Below are positions 16,576 through 25,479 of a DNA stretch of 64,000 bases, one piece after another. Numbering within the stretch: position 1 is the first letter of the stretch; each line of letters opens with the position of its first letter. The notes below the pieces were generated by a model. The model was not told the origin of the DNA. It made no database searches and saw nothing but the letters and a program-made list of their open reading frames with translations. Position numbers and translations under genes: made by a program. The stretch is from Tistrella mobilis (GTDB taxonomy: Bacteria > Pseudomonadota > Alphaproteobacteria > Tistrellales > Tistrellaceae). The stretch is taken from the NCBI RefSeq assembly GCF_039634785.1, contig NZ_JBBIAB010000008.1:244465-308464 (forward strand), given 5' to 3'.

Positions 16576-17842
16576 CGGCGAACTCCGGATGGCGGCGTGG
16601 ATCGGTGATGCGGCCTTCCAGTGCCGAGGCGGCGACGGTGGCGGCGCTGCAGATGAAGATGTCGGCCTCGGTGCTGCCCATCCGGCCGGGCACGTTCAGC
16701 GTGCCGGTCGAAACCGCCGTCTGCCCCGGCGCCATGGTGCCGATGCGGCCATAGCAGAAGTCACAGGTGGCGGCGCTGATGAAGGCCCCGGCCTCGACCA
16801 GTGTGGCGATCAGCCCTTCGCGTGCGGCCTGAGCCATCACCGCATTGCTGGTCGGCACGATGTTGAGCTGAAAGCCCGGCGCGATCTGCCGGCCTTCGAG
16901 CAGCTTCGCCGCCACCCTGAGATCCTCGATCCGGCCCGAGGCGCAGGAGCCGAGATAGCCCACCTGCACCGGCCGGCCCTCGAATTCCGCCAGATCGCGG
17001 GTATCGGCCGGGCTGGGCGGCGCCACCACGATCGGTCCCAGTTCCGAGAGGTCGAGGGCGATGCGGTCGCGATAGACCGCATCGGCATCGCTGCGCAGAT
17101 CGGGCAGGCGGATCCGGCCGCGGGCGGCCGAGGCAGCCTGCCGGTCGTCGGGCAGGTCGACCAGGCAGGAGAGCGCCCCCAGGAACATCACCTGGCCGGC
17201 GATCGACTGCAGCGCGTCGTCGGAGAGCGTCGCCACCGCCGGGCCGCCCAGTTCCAGCACCGCGAACCGGCAGGTCTTCACCCCCAGGCGGCGGATCAGA
17301 TGGTGGATGACGTCGCGGCCCATCACGCCCGGCTTCAGATGGCCGGTCAGATCGACCCGCACCGTCTCGGGCACCTTGATGTCGACGCCCGAGCGCACGA
17401 ACGCTTCGATCAGCGTGCGCCGCGGCAGGTTGACGCCCAGCGCGCCATAGGCGCCGATCTGCGAGACATGGCCGTCGTAATGCACCACGAAGGCGCCCGG
17501 GGCGGCATAGCCTTCCTCGACGCAGACCTGATGGCCGATGCCGCGGCGTTCATAAAGCGTGGCACCCGTCTTCGCGCACCAGTCGCGGGTCGCCTGATGG
17601 ACCTGTTCCTCGGCCGGGGTCGAGGAGGGGACCATATGGTCGATGAAAATGGCGAAACGTTCGGGCGCATCGAGCGCGTCGCGGCCGAAATCCTCGGCCA
17701 TCATCTTAAAGAACTGGTCGGTGTAGCCCGGGAACTCGTAGGCGAGGACGAAATCCGGCCGGGCCTGCACCTCTTCCCCCGCCCGGACCGTCTCGCGGCC
17801 GGATGCGCGGGCGAGGATCTTCTCTGCCATGGTGAAGCCCAT
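16565..17842 (-). CDS. aconitase/LeuC-like large subunit (4Fe-4S)
   Basis: 425-residue large subunit of an aconitase-superfamily dehydratase. Cluster ligands are visible in GSCASGR (about residue 305) and in the CxxC of TCDFCYGRIG near residue 368. Length fits the short LeuC2/DmdA/homoaconitase type. The start at 17842 is set by AAGGAGG eight bases upstream, 4 bases after the ABC ATPase stop. With the small subunit it would hydrate or dehydrate an imported dicarboxylate before cleavage by the lyase gene. Confidence 0.88.
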   Translation of the reverse strand: MGFTMAEKILARASGRETVRAGEEVQARPDFVLAYEFPGYTDQFFKMMAEDFGRDALDAPERFAIFIDHMVPSSTPAEEQVHQATRDWCAKTGATLYERRGIGHQVCVEEGYAAPGAFVVHYDGHVSQIGAYGALGVNLPRRTLIEAFVRSGVDIKVPETVRVDLTGHLKPGVMGRDVIHHLIRRLGVKTCRFAVLELGGPAVATLSDDALQSIAGQVMFLGALSCLVDLPDDRQAASAARGRIRLPDLRSDADAVYRDRIALDLSELGPIVVAPPSPADTRDLAEFEGRPVQVGYLGSCASGRIEDLRVAAKLLEGRQIAPGFQLNIVPTSNAVMAQAAREGLIATLVEAGAFISAATCDFCYGRIGTMAPGQTAVSTGTLNVPGRMGSTEADIFICSAATVAASALEGRITDPRRHPEFADAV

Positions 17843-17846
17843 GGGG

Positions 17847-19514
17847 TCAGCCTCCTTGCGCGAGCGCGGCGCCGGCGATATCGCCCTGGCCCGGGGCGGC
17901 GGGTGCCGTCCAGTGCCGTCCGGGGATCGCGGCCAGCAGCGCGCGGGTATAGTCGTGGGACGGGGTCTCGAAGACCCGGGCGGTCGGCCCTTCTTCGACG
18001 ATGCGGCCGCGGCGCATCACCGCCACCCGGTGGCAGATGCGGGCCGCCACGCGCAGGTCATGGGTGATGAACAGGATCGCGAGATCGAGCCGGGTGCGCA
18101 GATCGTCGAGCAGCGCCAGGACCTGGGCCTGAACCGAAACATCCAGCGCCGAGACCGCCTCGTCGGCGATCAGCACCTTCGGATCCAGCGCCAGGGCCCG
18201 GGCGATGCCGATCCGCTGGCGCTGGCCGCCCGAGAATTCATGCGGCCAGCGATCGGCCGCGGCCTCGGGCAGGCCGACCAGCGTCAGCAGTTCGAACATG
18301 CGCCGGCGCACCTCGGCCGCCGGCCGGCCATGGGCAAGCGGCGCCTCGCAGATGATGTCGCCGACCTTGCGCCGCGGGTTCAGCGAGGCGAAGGGGTCCT
18401 GGAAGACCACCTGCATCCGGCCGCGCGCCTGTTTCAGCCCGCGCGCGCCCTGCGCCATCATATCGGTGCCGTCCAGCATCACCCGGCCGCCATCGGGCTC
18501 GATCAGCCGGACCAGGCAGCGGCCGACGGTCGACTTGCCCGAGCCGCTTTCGCCGACGATGCCCAGCACCTCGCCGCGCCTGAGGGTCAGCGTCACGTCA
18601 TCCGCCGCATGGACCTCGCGGCCGGATCTGCGCGAGAACAGGCTGCGCTCGCCCCGATAGACCTTCTCCAGGCCCGCCACATCCAGCACCACCGGGGCAT
18701 CGGCGGGGATCGGCGGGGCCGCCGCCTCCAGTCGCGGCACGGCGCCGATCAGCTTGATGGTATAGGGATGGCGCGGCCGGTTCAGCACCTCGTCCGCCGT
18801 GCCCTGTTCGACCACGCGGCCCGCACACATCACCACCACCCGATGGGCGATTTCGGCCACCACGCCGAAATCATGGGTGATGAACATGACCCCCATGCCG
18901 GTGCGGGCCTGGATCTCGCGGATCAGCTCCAGGATCTGGGCCTGGGTGGTGACGTCGAGCGCCGTGGTCGGTTCGTCGGCGATCAGCAGGTCGGGTTCGT
19001 TGGCAAGCGCGATCGCGATCATCACCCGCTGGCGCTGCCCGCCCGAGAGCCGGAAGGGGTGGCTCTTCACGATCTTCTCAGGCTCCGGCAGATCGACCCG
19101 GGTCAGCAGCTCGATCACCCGGCGGCGGATCGCGGTGCGGTCGCGCATGCCATGGGCGACCAGCGCCTCGGCGATCTGGTCGCCGACCGTCATCACCGGG
19201 TTGAGCGCGGTCATCGGCTCCTGAAAGATCATCGCGGCCTTGCCGCCGCGCAGCCGCCGGCGTTCGGCGGCGGGAAGGCCCAGCAGATCGCGCCCGCCGA
19301 AGACCACCCGGCCGGCCGAGGGCGTCAGGCCTTCGGGCAGCAGGCCCATCACGGCGCTGGCCGACATCGACTTGCCCGAGCCGCTTTCGCCCACGATGCA
19401 GACGATCTCGCCGCGGCCGATCGTGAAGGAGACATCCTCGATCGCATGCGGGCGGTCGGCGCCCTGGGGCAGCGGAATGGTCAGGCCCTCGATCGAGAGC
19501 AGGGCCCCGCTCAT
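17847..19514 (-). CDS. peptide/nickel-type ABC transporter ATPase, DppD-DppF fusion
   Basis: 555-residue protein with two complete ABC ATPase domains in one chain. Domain 1 has Walker A GESGSGKS at 42-49 and signature LSGGQRQRVMIAIAL near 156; domain 2 has Walker A GESGSGKST at 321-329 and signature FSGGQRQRIGIARAL. This fuses the DppD and DppF roles usually split over two genes. It ends each domain with the oligopeptide-family region around RHPYT and SHDYTRALL. The ATG at 19514 forms an ATGA overlap with the upstream permease. It powers the permeases and binding protein encoded upstream. Confidence 0.93.
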   Translation of the reverse strand: MSGALLSIEGLTIPLPQGADRPHAIEDVSFTIGRGEIVCIVGESGSGKSMSASAVMGLLPEGLTPSAGRVVFGGRDLLGLPAAERRRLRGGKAAMIFQEPMTALNPVMTVGDQIAEALVAHGMRDRTAIRRRVIELLTRVDLPEPEKIVKSHPFRLSGGQRQRVMIAIALANEPDLLIADEPTTALDVTTQAQILELIREIQARTGMGVMFITHDFGVVAEIAHRVVVMCAGRVVEQGTADEVLNRPRHPYTIKLIGAVPRLEAAAPPIPADAPVVLDVAGLEKVYRGERSLFSRRSGREVHAADDVTLTLRRGEVLGIVGESGSGKSTVGRCLVRLIEPDGGRVMLDGTDMMAQGARGLKQARGRMQVVFQDPFASLNPRRKVGDIICEAPLAHGRPAAEVRRRMFELLTLVGLPEAAADRWPHEFSGGQRQRIGIARALALDPKVLIADEAVSALDVSVQAQVLALLDDLRTRLDLAILFITHDLRVAARICHRVAVMRRGRIVEEGPTARVFETPSHDYTRALLAAIPGRHWTAPAAPGQGDIAGAALAQGG

Positions 19515-20350
19515 GCCCGCCCCCGGCGCGCCAGGCGCGGGTTGAGGGCGTCGTTCAGGCCTTCGCCGACGAGGTTGAGCGCAAGCACGGTCAGCACGAT
19601 GGCGACTCCGGGGAAGAAGCTCATCCACCAGGCCTGGCGGATCACGGTGCGGGCGGCGCCGACCTGATAGCCCCAGCTCATGAGGTCGGGATCGCCGAGG
19701 CCCAGGAAGCTGATCGCACTTTCCATCAGGATCGCGGTCGCGATCATCAGCGAGGCCGAGACGATGATCGGCGCCATGGCATTGGGCAGGATCTGGCGGC
19801 AGATGATCACCAGATCGCTCTGCCCGCCCATGCGCGAGGCGAGCACGAATTCGCGGCCGCGCAGGCTGAGGAATTCCGCCCGGACCAGGCGGGCCACCGG
19901 CGGCCAGCTGACGGCCGCGATCGCCGCCACGGTCGAGGCGATGGAAGGGGTGAGGATGGCGACCAGCACCACCGCGAAGATCAGGCTGGGGACGGTCTGG
20001 AACAGCTCGGTCAGCCGCATCAGCGCATCGTCGACCCGGCCGCCGAAATAGCCGGCGGTGGCGCCGATCACGACCCCCACCCCCACCGTCACCAGGGTGG
20101 AGACCAGGCCGATCAGCATCGAGACGCGGGCGCCATGGGCGATGCCCGCGGCAAGGTCGCGGCCCAGCGTGTCGGAGCCGAGCAGGAAGCCGCCGGTCAT
20201 CGGCGGGGCGAAGGGGCGTCCGGCCATGGTCCAGGGGCTGCCGGGGAAGAGCAGCGGCGCCAGCAGGGCCAGTGCCACCAGGGCCACCAGCACCACAAGG
20301 CCGATCACGGCCCCCTTGTGGCGGGCGAAACGGGTCCAGAAGGCGATCAT
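19511..20350 (-). CDS. peptide-type ABC transporter permease (DppC-like)
   Basis: 279-residue inner-membrane permease with about six hydrophobic segments. It shows the DppC features: FLLGSDTLGRDLAAGIAHGARVSMLIG near residue 55 and the coupling motif EFVLASRMGG...ICRQILPNA. It partners the DppB-like gene just upstream and is translationally coupled to the ATPase downstream. Confidence 0.92.
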   Translation of the reverse strand: MIAFWTRFARHKGAVIGLVVLVALVALALLAPLLFPGSPWTMAGRPFAPPMTGGFLLGSDTLGRDLAAGIAHGARVSMLIGLVSTLVTVGVGVVIGATAGYFGGRVDDALMRLTELFQTVPSLIFAVVLVAILTPSIASTVAAIAAVSWPPVARLVRAEFLSLRGREFVLASRMGGQSDLVIICRQILPNAMAPIIVSASLMIATAILMESAISFLGLGDPDLMSWGYQVGAARTVIRQAWWMSFFPGVAIVLTVLALNLVGEGLNDALNPRLARRGRA

Positions 20351-20354
20351 CGAC

Positions 20355-21332
20355 TCAACGCTCGAAACGGATGCGGGGATCGATCAGGCCGTAGACCAGA
20401 TCGGTCAGAAGATTGATGACCACGACCATGGTGGAGGTGACCAGGAACACGCCCAGCAGCACCGAATAGTCGCGCTGGAGCAGGGCGTTGAAGGCCAGCC
20501 GGCCGATGCCGGGCCAGGCGAAGACCGTCTCGACCAGGATGGTGCCGCCGACCAGATGGCCGGCCTGAACGCCGGCCATGGTCACCACCGGCAGCAGGGC
20601 GTTGCGCAGCACATGGGCGCGTTCCACCCGGGGCTCCGTCAGCCCCTTGGCGCGGGCGGTGCGCACGAAATCCTGCGACTGCACCTCCAGCATCTGGGCC
20701 CGGGTCAGGCGGGCATAGACGCCGGTGTAGAACAGGCCCAGCGTCATGGCCGGCAGCACCAGATGTTTCGCGACCTCGGCCAGATAGGCGAAGCCGCCCG
20801 CGGGCGGGGTTGCGCCATGCATGCCGAAGGCCGGCAGCCAGCCCAGTTCCAGCGAGAACAGCAGGATCGCCATCAGCCCCACCCAGAACAGCGGTGTCGC
20901 ATAAAAGGCGAGCGCCAGGGTGGAGACGACGGTATCGACCCAGCCGCCGGGGCGGCGTGCGGCGATCACCCCGGCGGTGATGCCCAGCGCCAGCGAGATC
21001 ACGAAGGCGGTGATGGTCAGCACCAGCGTCGCCGGCAGCCGTTCCAGGATGATGTCGGCAACCGGCCGGCCCTGGCGGTAGGAGGTGCCGAAATCGAGCG
21101 TCGCGACATTGCCCAGATAGACCAGCAGCTGTTCGTGCACCGGCCGGTCGAGACCGAATCGCTCGCGCAGCTCGTCGAGATAGGCCTGGTCGGTCATCGC
21201 GGCCTCGCCGGCCATGACCGCGACCGGATCGCCCGGGGCCATGCGGATCAGCACGAAATTCATGCAGGCGATGGCGAGGATGACGGCGACCGCCTTCACG
21301 AGGCGCGATGCCGCACGGTCGAGCTTGACCAT
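20355..21332 (-). CDS. peptide-type ABC transporter permease (DppB-like)
   Basis: 325-residue inner-membrane permease. The DppB N-terminal pattern is FVLIRMAPGDPV and the coupling region DFVRTARAKGLTEPRVERAHVLRNALLP. A longer open frame reaches 21416, but the upstream part is a Pro/Ser-rich G-tract; MVKLDRAAS at 21332, preceded by CAGGAAAC, starts the first transmembrane helix correctly. The stop lies 4 bases before the DppC-like start. Confidence 0.92.
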   Translation of the reverse strand: MVKLDRAASRLVKAVAVILAIACMNFVLIRMAPGDPVAVMAGEAAMTDQAYLDELRERFGLDRPVHEQLLVYLGNVATLDFGTSYRQGRPVADIILERLPATLVLTITAFVISLALGITAGVIAARRPGGWVDTVVSTLALAFYATPLFWVGLMAILLFSLELGWLPAFGMHGATPPAGGFAYLAEVAKHLVLPAMTLGLFYTGVYARLTRAQMLEVQSQDFVRTARAKGLTEPRVERAHVLRNALLPVVTMAGVQAGHLVGGTILVETVFAWPGIGRLAFNALLQRDYSVLLGVFLVTSTMVVVINLLTDLVYGLIDPRIRFER

Positions 21333-21530
21333 CGGTGGCAGGTTTCCTGTGGTGGGGCGGAGAGAAGGGGGGGGGAGCGAAGACAGAGATCCGGGCGGTG
21401 GCAGTGATCGCCACAAGGGGAGACAGATGGCGGCCTGAAGAGGGAGGGCGCCACCGCCCGGCCCGGCGGGGGGACGCCGGGGAGGGGATGGAGGGGAGGA
21501 AGGCGGAAAAGGCGGGAAGATGGACGGGGC

Positions 21531-23129
21531 TCAGCGCTTCGGCAGGCGCACGTCTTCCATCTCGCCATTCAGCCCGGTGGCTCCGGTCACCAGGTTCTCG
21601 ATGCCCGAACGATAGAGGGTCGGGAACTGCACCTCGATCAGATAGCCGAAATAGGCCTGTTCCGAGATCCGGTGCTGAAGATCCGAGAAGAGCGCCGCGC
21701 GGGTCTCGCGATCGGTCGCGACCGCCGCCTCGCGGAACAGCCGGTCGACCTCGGGATCGTTCAGGCCCGACACATTGGCCGAGGGCGAGCCCTTGACCAG
21801 ATTGGTCGAGACATAGGCCCGCTCCACGCCCAGCGACGGGTCGCCATACTGGTAGAGCAGGTTGAGGCTGAGATCGTAATCCCAGTCGCCGAGCCGCTTG
21901 GCCCAGCCGGCATGATCGGTCGCGACCGTCTGGGTCCTGATGCCGATCTGCTCCAGCTGCTGGCGGATATATTCGCCGAGGCGGATATAGGTCTCGCCAT
22001 AGGGCAGCGGCAGGAAGCGGACGGTGGTCCGCACGCCGTCGGGGCCCTTCTTCAGCCCCATCTCGTCGAGCAGGGCTTCGGCCTTCTTCAGGTCGTAATC
22101 ATAGGTGACCAGCGCCTTGTCGTCGTAGAACGGCGTGGTCGAGGCGATCGGGCCGGCCGAGGGCTTCGCGAAGCCGAACCACAGATTGTCGACGATGAAC
22201 TGGCGGTCGATCGCATGCATCACCGCCCGGCGGAAGCGGGCGTCGTCCATCGGCGCGCTGCGCAGGTTGAACTGCACCCACATCGTCGGCGACAGCATCT
22301 CATAGCCGGCGCGGGTCTCGGTGACACCGTCGGACGCCGCAAGCCGCTGAACGTCGAAATACTCGACATCGCCGCCGCGCAACACATCGACCTCGCCGGT
22401 TTCGAAGGCGAGCGCGCGGCTGGCCGCATCGGGCACGATCACGAAGTTCAGCCCGTCGAGATCGGGCTTGCCGGCCTGCCAGTAATCCGCATTGCGTTCC
22501 AGCCGGATGAAGGCGCCGCGCTTCCAGTCGGCCAGCTTGAACGGGCCGGTGCCGATCGGGGTCTGGTTGGCCGGGTTGGTCTGATAGTCGGTGCCCTCGT
22601 AGACATGCGCCGGGATCATCGGCGCCGACGAGGTCTCAAAGCCCATGATGAAGGGCGCGAAGGGCGCCTTCAGGGTCATGCGCACGGTGTGGTCGTCCAG
22701 CGCCTCGATCTTCTCCGCCCGGCCGAAATGGCCGCGGGCCCGCGGGTGGACCTTGGCCAGGAAGTCGGTCGCCGAGAACACCACATCCTTTGCGGTGAAG
22801 GGCTGGCCGTCATGCCAGCGCACGTTCCTGCGCAGATGGAAGGTGTAGACCAGCCCGTCTTCGGAAATCTCCCAGCTTTCGGCCAGATGCGGCCGCGGCT
22901 GCAGATCGGGGCCATAGGTCAGCAGGCCTTCATAGATCTTGCCGGCCACGAACTGGGTGGGGCCCTGCTGGTTCAGGCCCAGCATCAGGGTCGGCGGCTC
23001 GGGGTGCGCGATCATGCGCAGCACGCCGCCATTGCGTGCCTCTTCGGCCGAACCCCCCGCCGGCAGGCTGAGGGCGAGCAGGGCCGTTGCGGCGGCGCCA
23101 AGCGCCGCCCGCTTCCACAATGTCCGCAT
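21531..23129 (-). CDS. ABC transporter substrate-binding protein, family 5 (peptide/nickel type)
   Basis: 532-residue periplasmic binding protein of SBP family 5 (DppA/OppA/NikA-like). The signal peptide is MRTLWKRAALGAAATALLAL with cleavage near GGSAEE. Family landmarks include AESWEISEDGLVYTFHLRRNVRWHDGQPFTAKDV and the hydrophobic-core SANVSGLNDPEVDRLFREA. First gene of the importer operon. A 198-base gap with G-tracts separates it from the DppB-like gene, so it can be produced in excess. Ligand unknown; this family also takes up non-peptide acids. Confidence 0.92.
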   Translation of the reverse strand: MRTLWKRAALGAAATALLALSLPAGGSAEEARNGGVLRMIAHPEPPTLMLGLNQQGPTQFVAGKIYEGLLTYGPDLQPRPHLAESWEISEDGLVYTFHLRRNVRWHDGQPFTAKDVVFSATDFLAKVHPRARGHFGRAEKIEALDDHTVRMTLKAPFAPFIMGFETSSAPMIPAHVYEGTDYQTNPANQTPIGTGPFKLADWKRGAFIRLERNADYWQAGKPDLDGLNFVIVPDAASRALAFETGEVDVLRGGDVEYFDVQRLAASDGVTETRAGYEMLSPTMWVQFNLRSAPMDDARFRRAVMHAIDRQFIVDNLWFGFAKPSAGPIASTTPFYDDKALVTYDYDLKKAEALLDEMGLKKGPDGVRTTVRFLPLPYGETYIRLGEYIRQQLEQIGIRTQTVATDHAGWAKRLGDWDYDLSLNLLYQYGDPSLGVERAYVSTNLVKGSPSANVSGLNDPEVDRLFREAAVATDRETRAALFSDLQHRISEQAYFGYLIEVQFPTLYRSGIENLVTGATGLNGEMEDVRLPKR

Positions 23130-23239
23130 CTTCGGTTGTCCTCCCGTCGGCCGGCCTGTCGGTACCCGGGCATGGGGTACCCGCCGGCTTCACATCTGCC
23201 GGCAGGATTCCGTTAAACGGAAGGCATGTCAATTTATAA

Positions 23240-23261
23240 AATGAATTTCATTCAATGAAAT
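23240..23261. promoter_or_regulatory. overlapping palindromes upstream of the SBP5 operon
   Basis: Two overlapping perfect palindromes, AATGAATTTCATT (23240-23252) and ATTTCATTCAATGAAAT (23245-23261), give three alternating AATGAA/TTCATT half-sites in an AT-rich patch. They lie between the MarR gene and the binding-protein gene, about 115 bases ahead of the latter. This is a strong candidate operator for the adjacent MarR or for the IclR regulator; which one cannot be told from sequence. Confidence 0.5.
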
Positions 23262-23296
23262 GACCAAGGCAACCGACCGCAGGGATGACCGGGCTT

Positions 23297-23887
23297 TCAG
23301 ACATAGCCCGGCGCATCCGCATTCACCGCCAGCATGCGGGCAAGCATGCTGGCCAGCTGGCCGCGTTCGTCCTGGGTAAACATGCGGATCAGGTGGCGTT
23401 CGGTGGCGGCATGGTCCGCCATGGCCGCATCGGCCAGCGCCACACCCTTCTCGGTCAATTCCACGATCACGCTGCGCCGGTCGTTGCGGTCTGAAGTGCG
23501 GCGGATCAGCCCGTCCTTTTCCAGCCGCAGCAGCAGGTTGGAGATGCCGCCCGACGAGAACAGCATGGTCTGTTGCAGCTGTGACGGCGACAGCCGGTAG
23601 GGCGCGCCCTCCACCCGAAGCGTCGCCAGAATGGCATAGGCCGGATATTTCAGCCCATGGGCCGCCAGCGTGGCATTCACCGCCTTCAGGATCACCCCTT
23701 CCAGCCGGAGGATCCGCCCGACCACGGCCTTGCCCGAGCTGTCGATATCCGGCCGCTCGCGTCGCCAGCGGGCCATGCCGCGGCCGACGGTGTCGAAATC
23801 GGCCGGATCGCCCGGCGCCGTGTCGGTGGCGGGCTGGTCAATGGCGGTTTCGTCGGTGGTGGGGGCCGGGGCCGGATCGGTCTGCAT
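23297..23887 (-). CDS. MarR-family transcriptional regulator
   Basis: About 196 residues. An Asp/Pro/Thr-rich N-terminal stretch precedes a MarR winged-helix domain (LSPSQLQQTMLFSSGGISNLLLRLEKDGLIRR, then DRRSVIVELTEKGVAL, the beta-wing). The start is taken at MQTDP (23887); an extension to 23923 (MWRRHC) is possible. It stands between two importer operons and is divergent from the one starting at 24130. Both gaps around it contain inverted repeats suited to a dimeric MarR. Confidence 0.9.
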   Translation of the reverse strand: MQTDPAPAPTTDETAIDQPATDTAPGDPADFDTVGRGMARWRRERPDIDSSGKAVVGRILRLEGVILKAVNATLAAHGLKYPAYAILATLRVEGAPYRLSPSQLQQTMLFSSGGISNLLLRLEKDGLIRRTSDRNDRRSVIVELTEKGVALADAAMADHAATERHLIRMFTQDERGQLASMLARMLAVNADAPGYV

Positions 23888-23941
23888 CGGCGGGTGCTGC
23901 TCCTGACAGTGGCGTCGCCACATCGTGGCCCGGACGGCGAT

Positions 23942-23968
23942 ATCTCACAAGTTTCTTTCTTGAAAGAT
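23942..23968. promoter_or_regulatory. dyad in the MarR / ABC intergenic region
   Basis: Interrupted inverted repeat ATCT-n2-CAAG-n7-CTTG-n2-AGAT, with an inner 6-bp hairpin TCTTTC/GAAAGA, in an AT-rich patch 55 bases upstream of the MarR start and about 160 upstream of the divergent binding-protein gene. Its placement and symmetry are those of a MarR autoregulatory operator (inference). Confidence 0.5.
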
Positions 23969-24129
23969 AATCGGAAGAGACCTAGGCTTGCAATCCAGGG
24001 AACGCATCGCGGCGGGGAGAGGCTGCGAAGACGCCCCGCCGGCACCACGAACCGGCACCACGAACAAAAGCGCCCCCATGGGCGGGCACCGGCCCGATGG
24101 CCGGGTCACAGGCTGGGAGAACACGGGAT

Positions 24130-25191
24130 ATGGCGATCGAACGCACCGACCGCGCGCGGCGGCGGATGACGGCAGGCACCGCTGCGGCGGTCATCACGGC
24201 AGCGGTTGCGGTTGCGGCACCGGCCGTGGCATCGGCGGAAGAACTGGTGATCGCGACCTTCGGCGGCTCCTTCGCCGAGGACACCAAAACCTGCCACATC
24301 GCGGCTTTCGAGAAGGCGACCGGCGCGACCGTCGCCATGAAGGTCGGCTCGTCCGTGCAGCATGCGGCCGCGATCCGCGCCATGGGCGGGCGCAGCCAGT
24401 TCGACGTCGCCTATATGGACGACTCGCTGGCCACCCAGCTCGCCAATGAAAAGCTGCTCTCCGAGATCGACACCGCGAAGCTCGGCAACGCGGCCGATCT
24501 GATCCCGGGCGCCATCCCCGACAACAAGCGCTTCGTGGTGTTCATGCTGGGCGCCACCGCGCTTGCCTACAACCCCGAGATGATGCCCGAGCCGCCGACC
24601 TCGTGGACCGATCTCGCCGATCCGAAGTGGAAGGGCAAGATCGCGCTGGGCGACGTGACCGGCACCTCGGGCATGCAGTTCCTGCTGGCGATGAACCGGA
24701 TGCATGGCGGCACGATCGACAATATCGATCCGGGTATCGCCGCGCTGAAGGAACTGGCGCCGTCGGCGGTCACCTTCTACACCCAGGCCGACCAGATCGT
24801 GTCGCTGTTCGAGCGCGGCGAGATCGCCATGGCGCCCTGGTATCCCGACCGGGTCGGCTCTGCGGCCGACAAGGGTGTGAAGGTGGCGGTCGCCTATCCG
24901 AAGGAAGGTGCGGTCGGCATCCGCCCGACGCTCAGCATCCCCGAAGGGGCCCCCCATGCCGATCTTGCGCATAAGTTCATCGACGTGGTGCTCTCGCCCG
25001 AGGGGCAGGCCTGCTTTGCCGAGCGGAAATATGCCGGGCCGGTGAACACGAAGGTCGACCTCAGCGACAAGGTCGCGAAGATCGTGCCGACGGGCGAGGC
25101 CCGCGACAATCTCTGGTTCCCCGATCCGCAGACGGTCGCGAGCAACATGCCCGACTGGATCCGGCGCTGGCAGCGCGAAGTCACCCGCTGA
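24130..25191 (+). CDS. ABC transporter substrate-binding protein (spermidine/iron type)
   Basis: 353-residue periplasmic binding protein of SBP family 1 (PotD/AfuA-like). An Arg-rich N-region and a long Ala/Val signal segment end near AVASAEE, followed by LVIATFGGSFAEDTKTCHIAAFEKATG. The interlobe hinge region TSWTDLADPKWKGKIALGDVTGTSG and the C-terminal PDWIRRWQREVTR are typical. A few upstream codons to 24097 are open but give no better start. It heads an importer operon with the ATPase at 25480 and two permeases. Ligand unknown. Confidence 0.9.
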   Translation: MAIERTDRARRRMTAGTAAAVITAAVAVAAPAVASAEELVIATFGGSFAEDTKTCHIAAFEKATGATVAMKVGSSVQHAAAIRAMGGRSQFDVAYMDDSLATQLANEKLLSEIDTAKLGNAADLIPGAIPDNKRFVVFMLGATALAYNPEMMPEPPTSWTDLADPKWKGKIALGDVTGTSGMQFLLAMNRMHGGTIDNIDPGIAALKELAPSAVTFYTQADQIVSLFERGEIAMAPWYPDRVGSAADKGVKVAVAYPKEGAVGIRPTLSIPEGAPHADLAHKFIDVVLSPEGQACFAERKYAGPVNTKVDLSDKVAKIVPTGEARDNLWFPDPQTVASNMPDWIRRWQREVTR

Positions 25192-25254
25192 TCCACCCCA
25201 TGCACCGCCGCGCTGACACCTCCCCTCCCTTCGGGTCGGCGCGGCGGTCCTGAA

Positions 25255-25333
25255 CGGCGGCAGGGACGGGGGCTCTCCCCTCCCTGGCCCCCCGGACGCC
25301 TGTCTCCCCCCTTGCGGGCGCCCCCTGCCGCCG
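25255..25333 (+). terminator. long-range GC inverted repeat after the binding-protein gene
   Basis: CGGCGGCAGGG (25255-25265) and CCCTGCCGCCG (25323-25333) are perfectly complementary 11-mers separated by 57 bases that are themselves C/G-rich, followed by TTTCTT. The 288-base gap between binding-protein and ATPase genes holds no gene. The structure may reduce read-through into the ATPase and permease genes. Confidence 0.35.
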
Positions 25334-25479
25334 TTTCTTCCCTGTTTTCAGGTTTTTCGCTTCAGACCGTTCTCTTCGCCGGCTGCCCCGCCGGCCGGTG
25401 CGCGCCTGCGCCGACCGGCCGGAACGGGAAAGCTCTGGCATCGAGGCGCAAACCGACTGCCCTGGATGGACCACCGCCG

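Noticed and set aside
16045..17842. Leucine-biosynthesis LeuC/LeuD assignment
   Set aside because: No leuA/leuB nearby, small-subunit swivel motif is atypical (GHPHA), and the genes sit in an importer-lyase operon, so a catabolic dehydratase is preferred.
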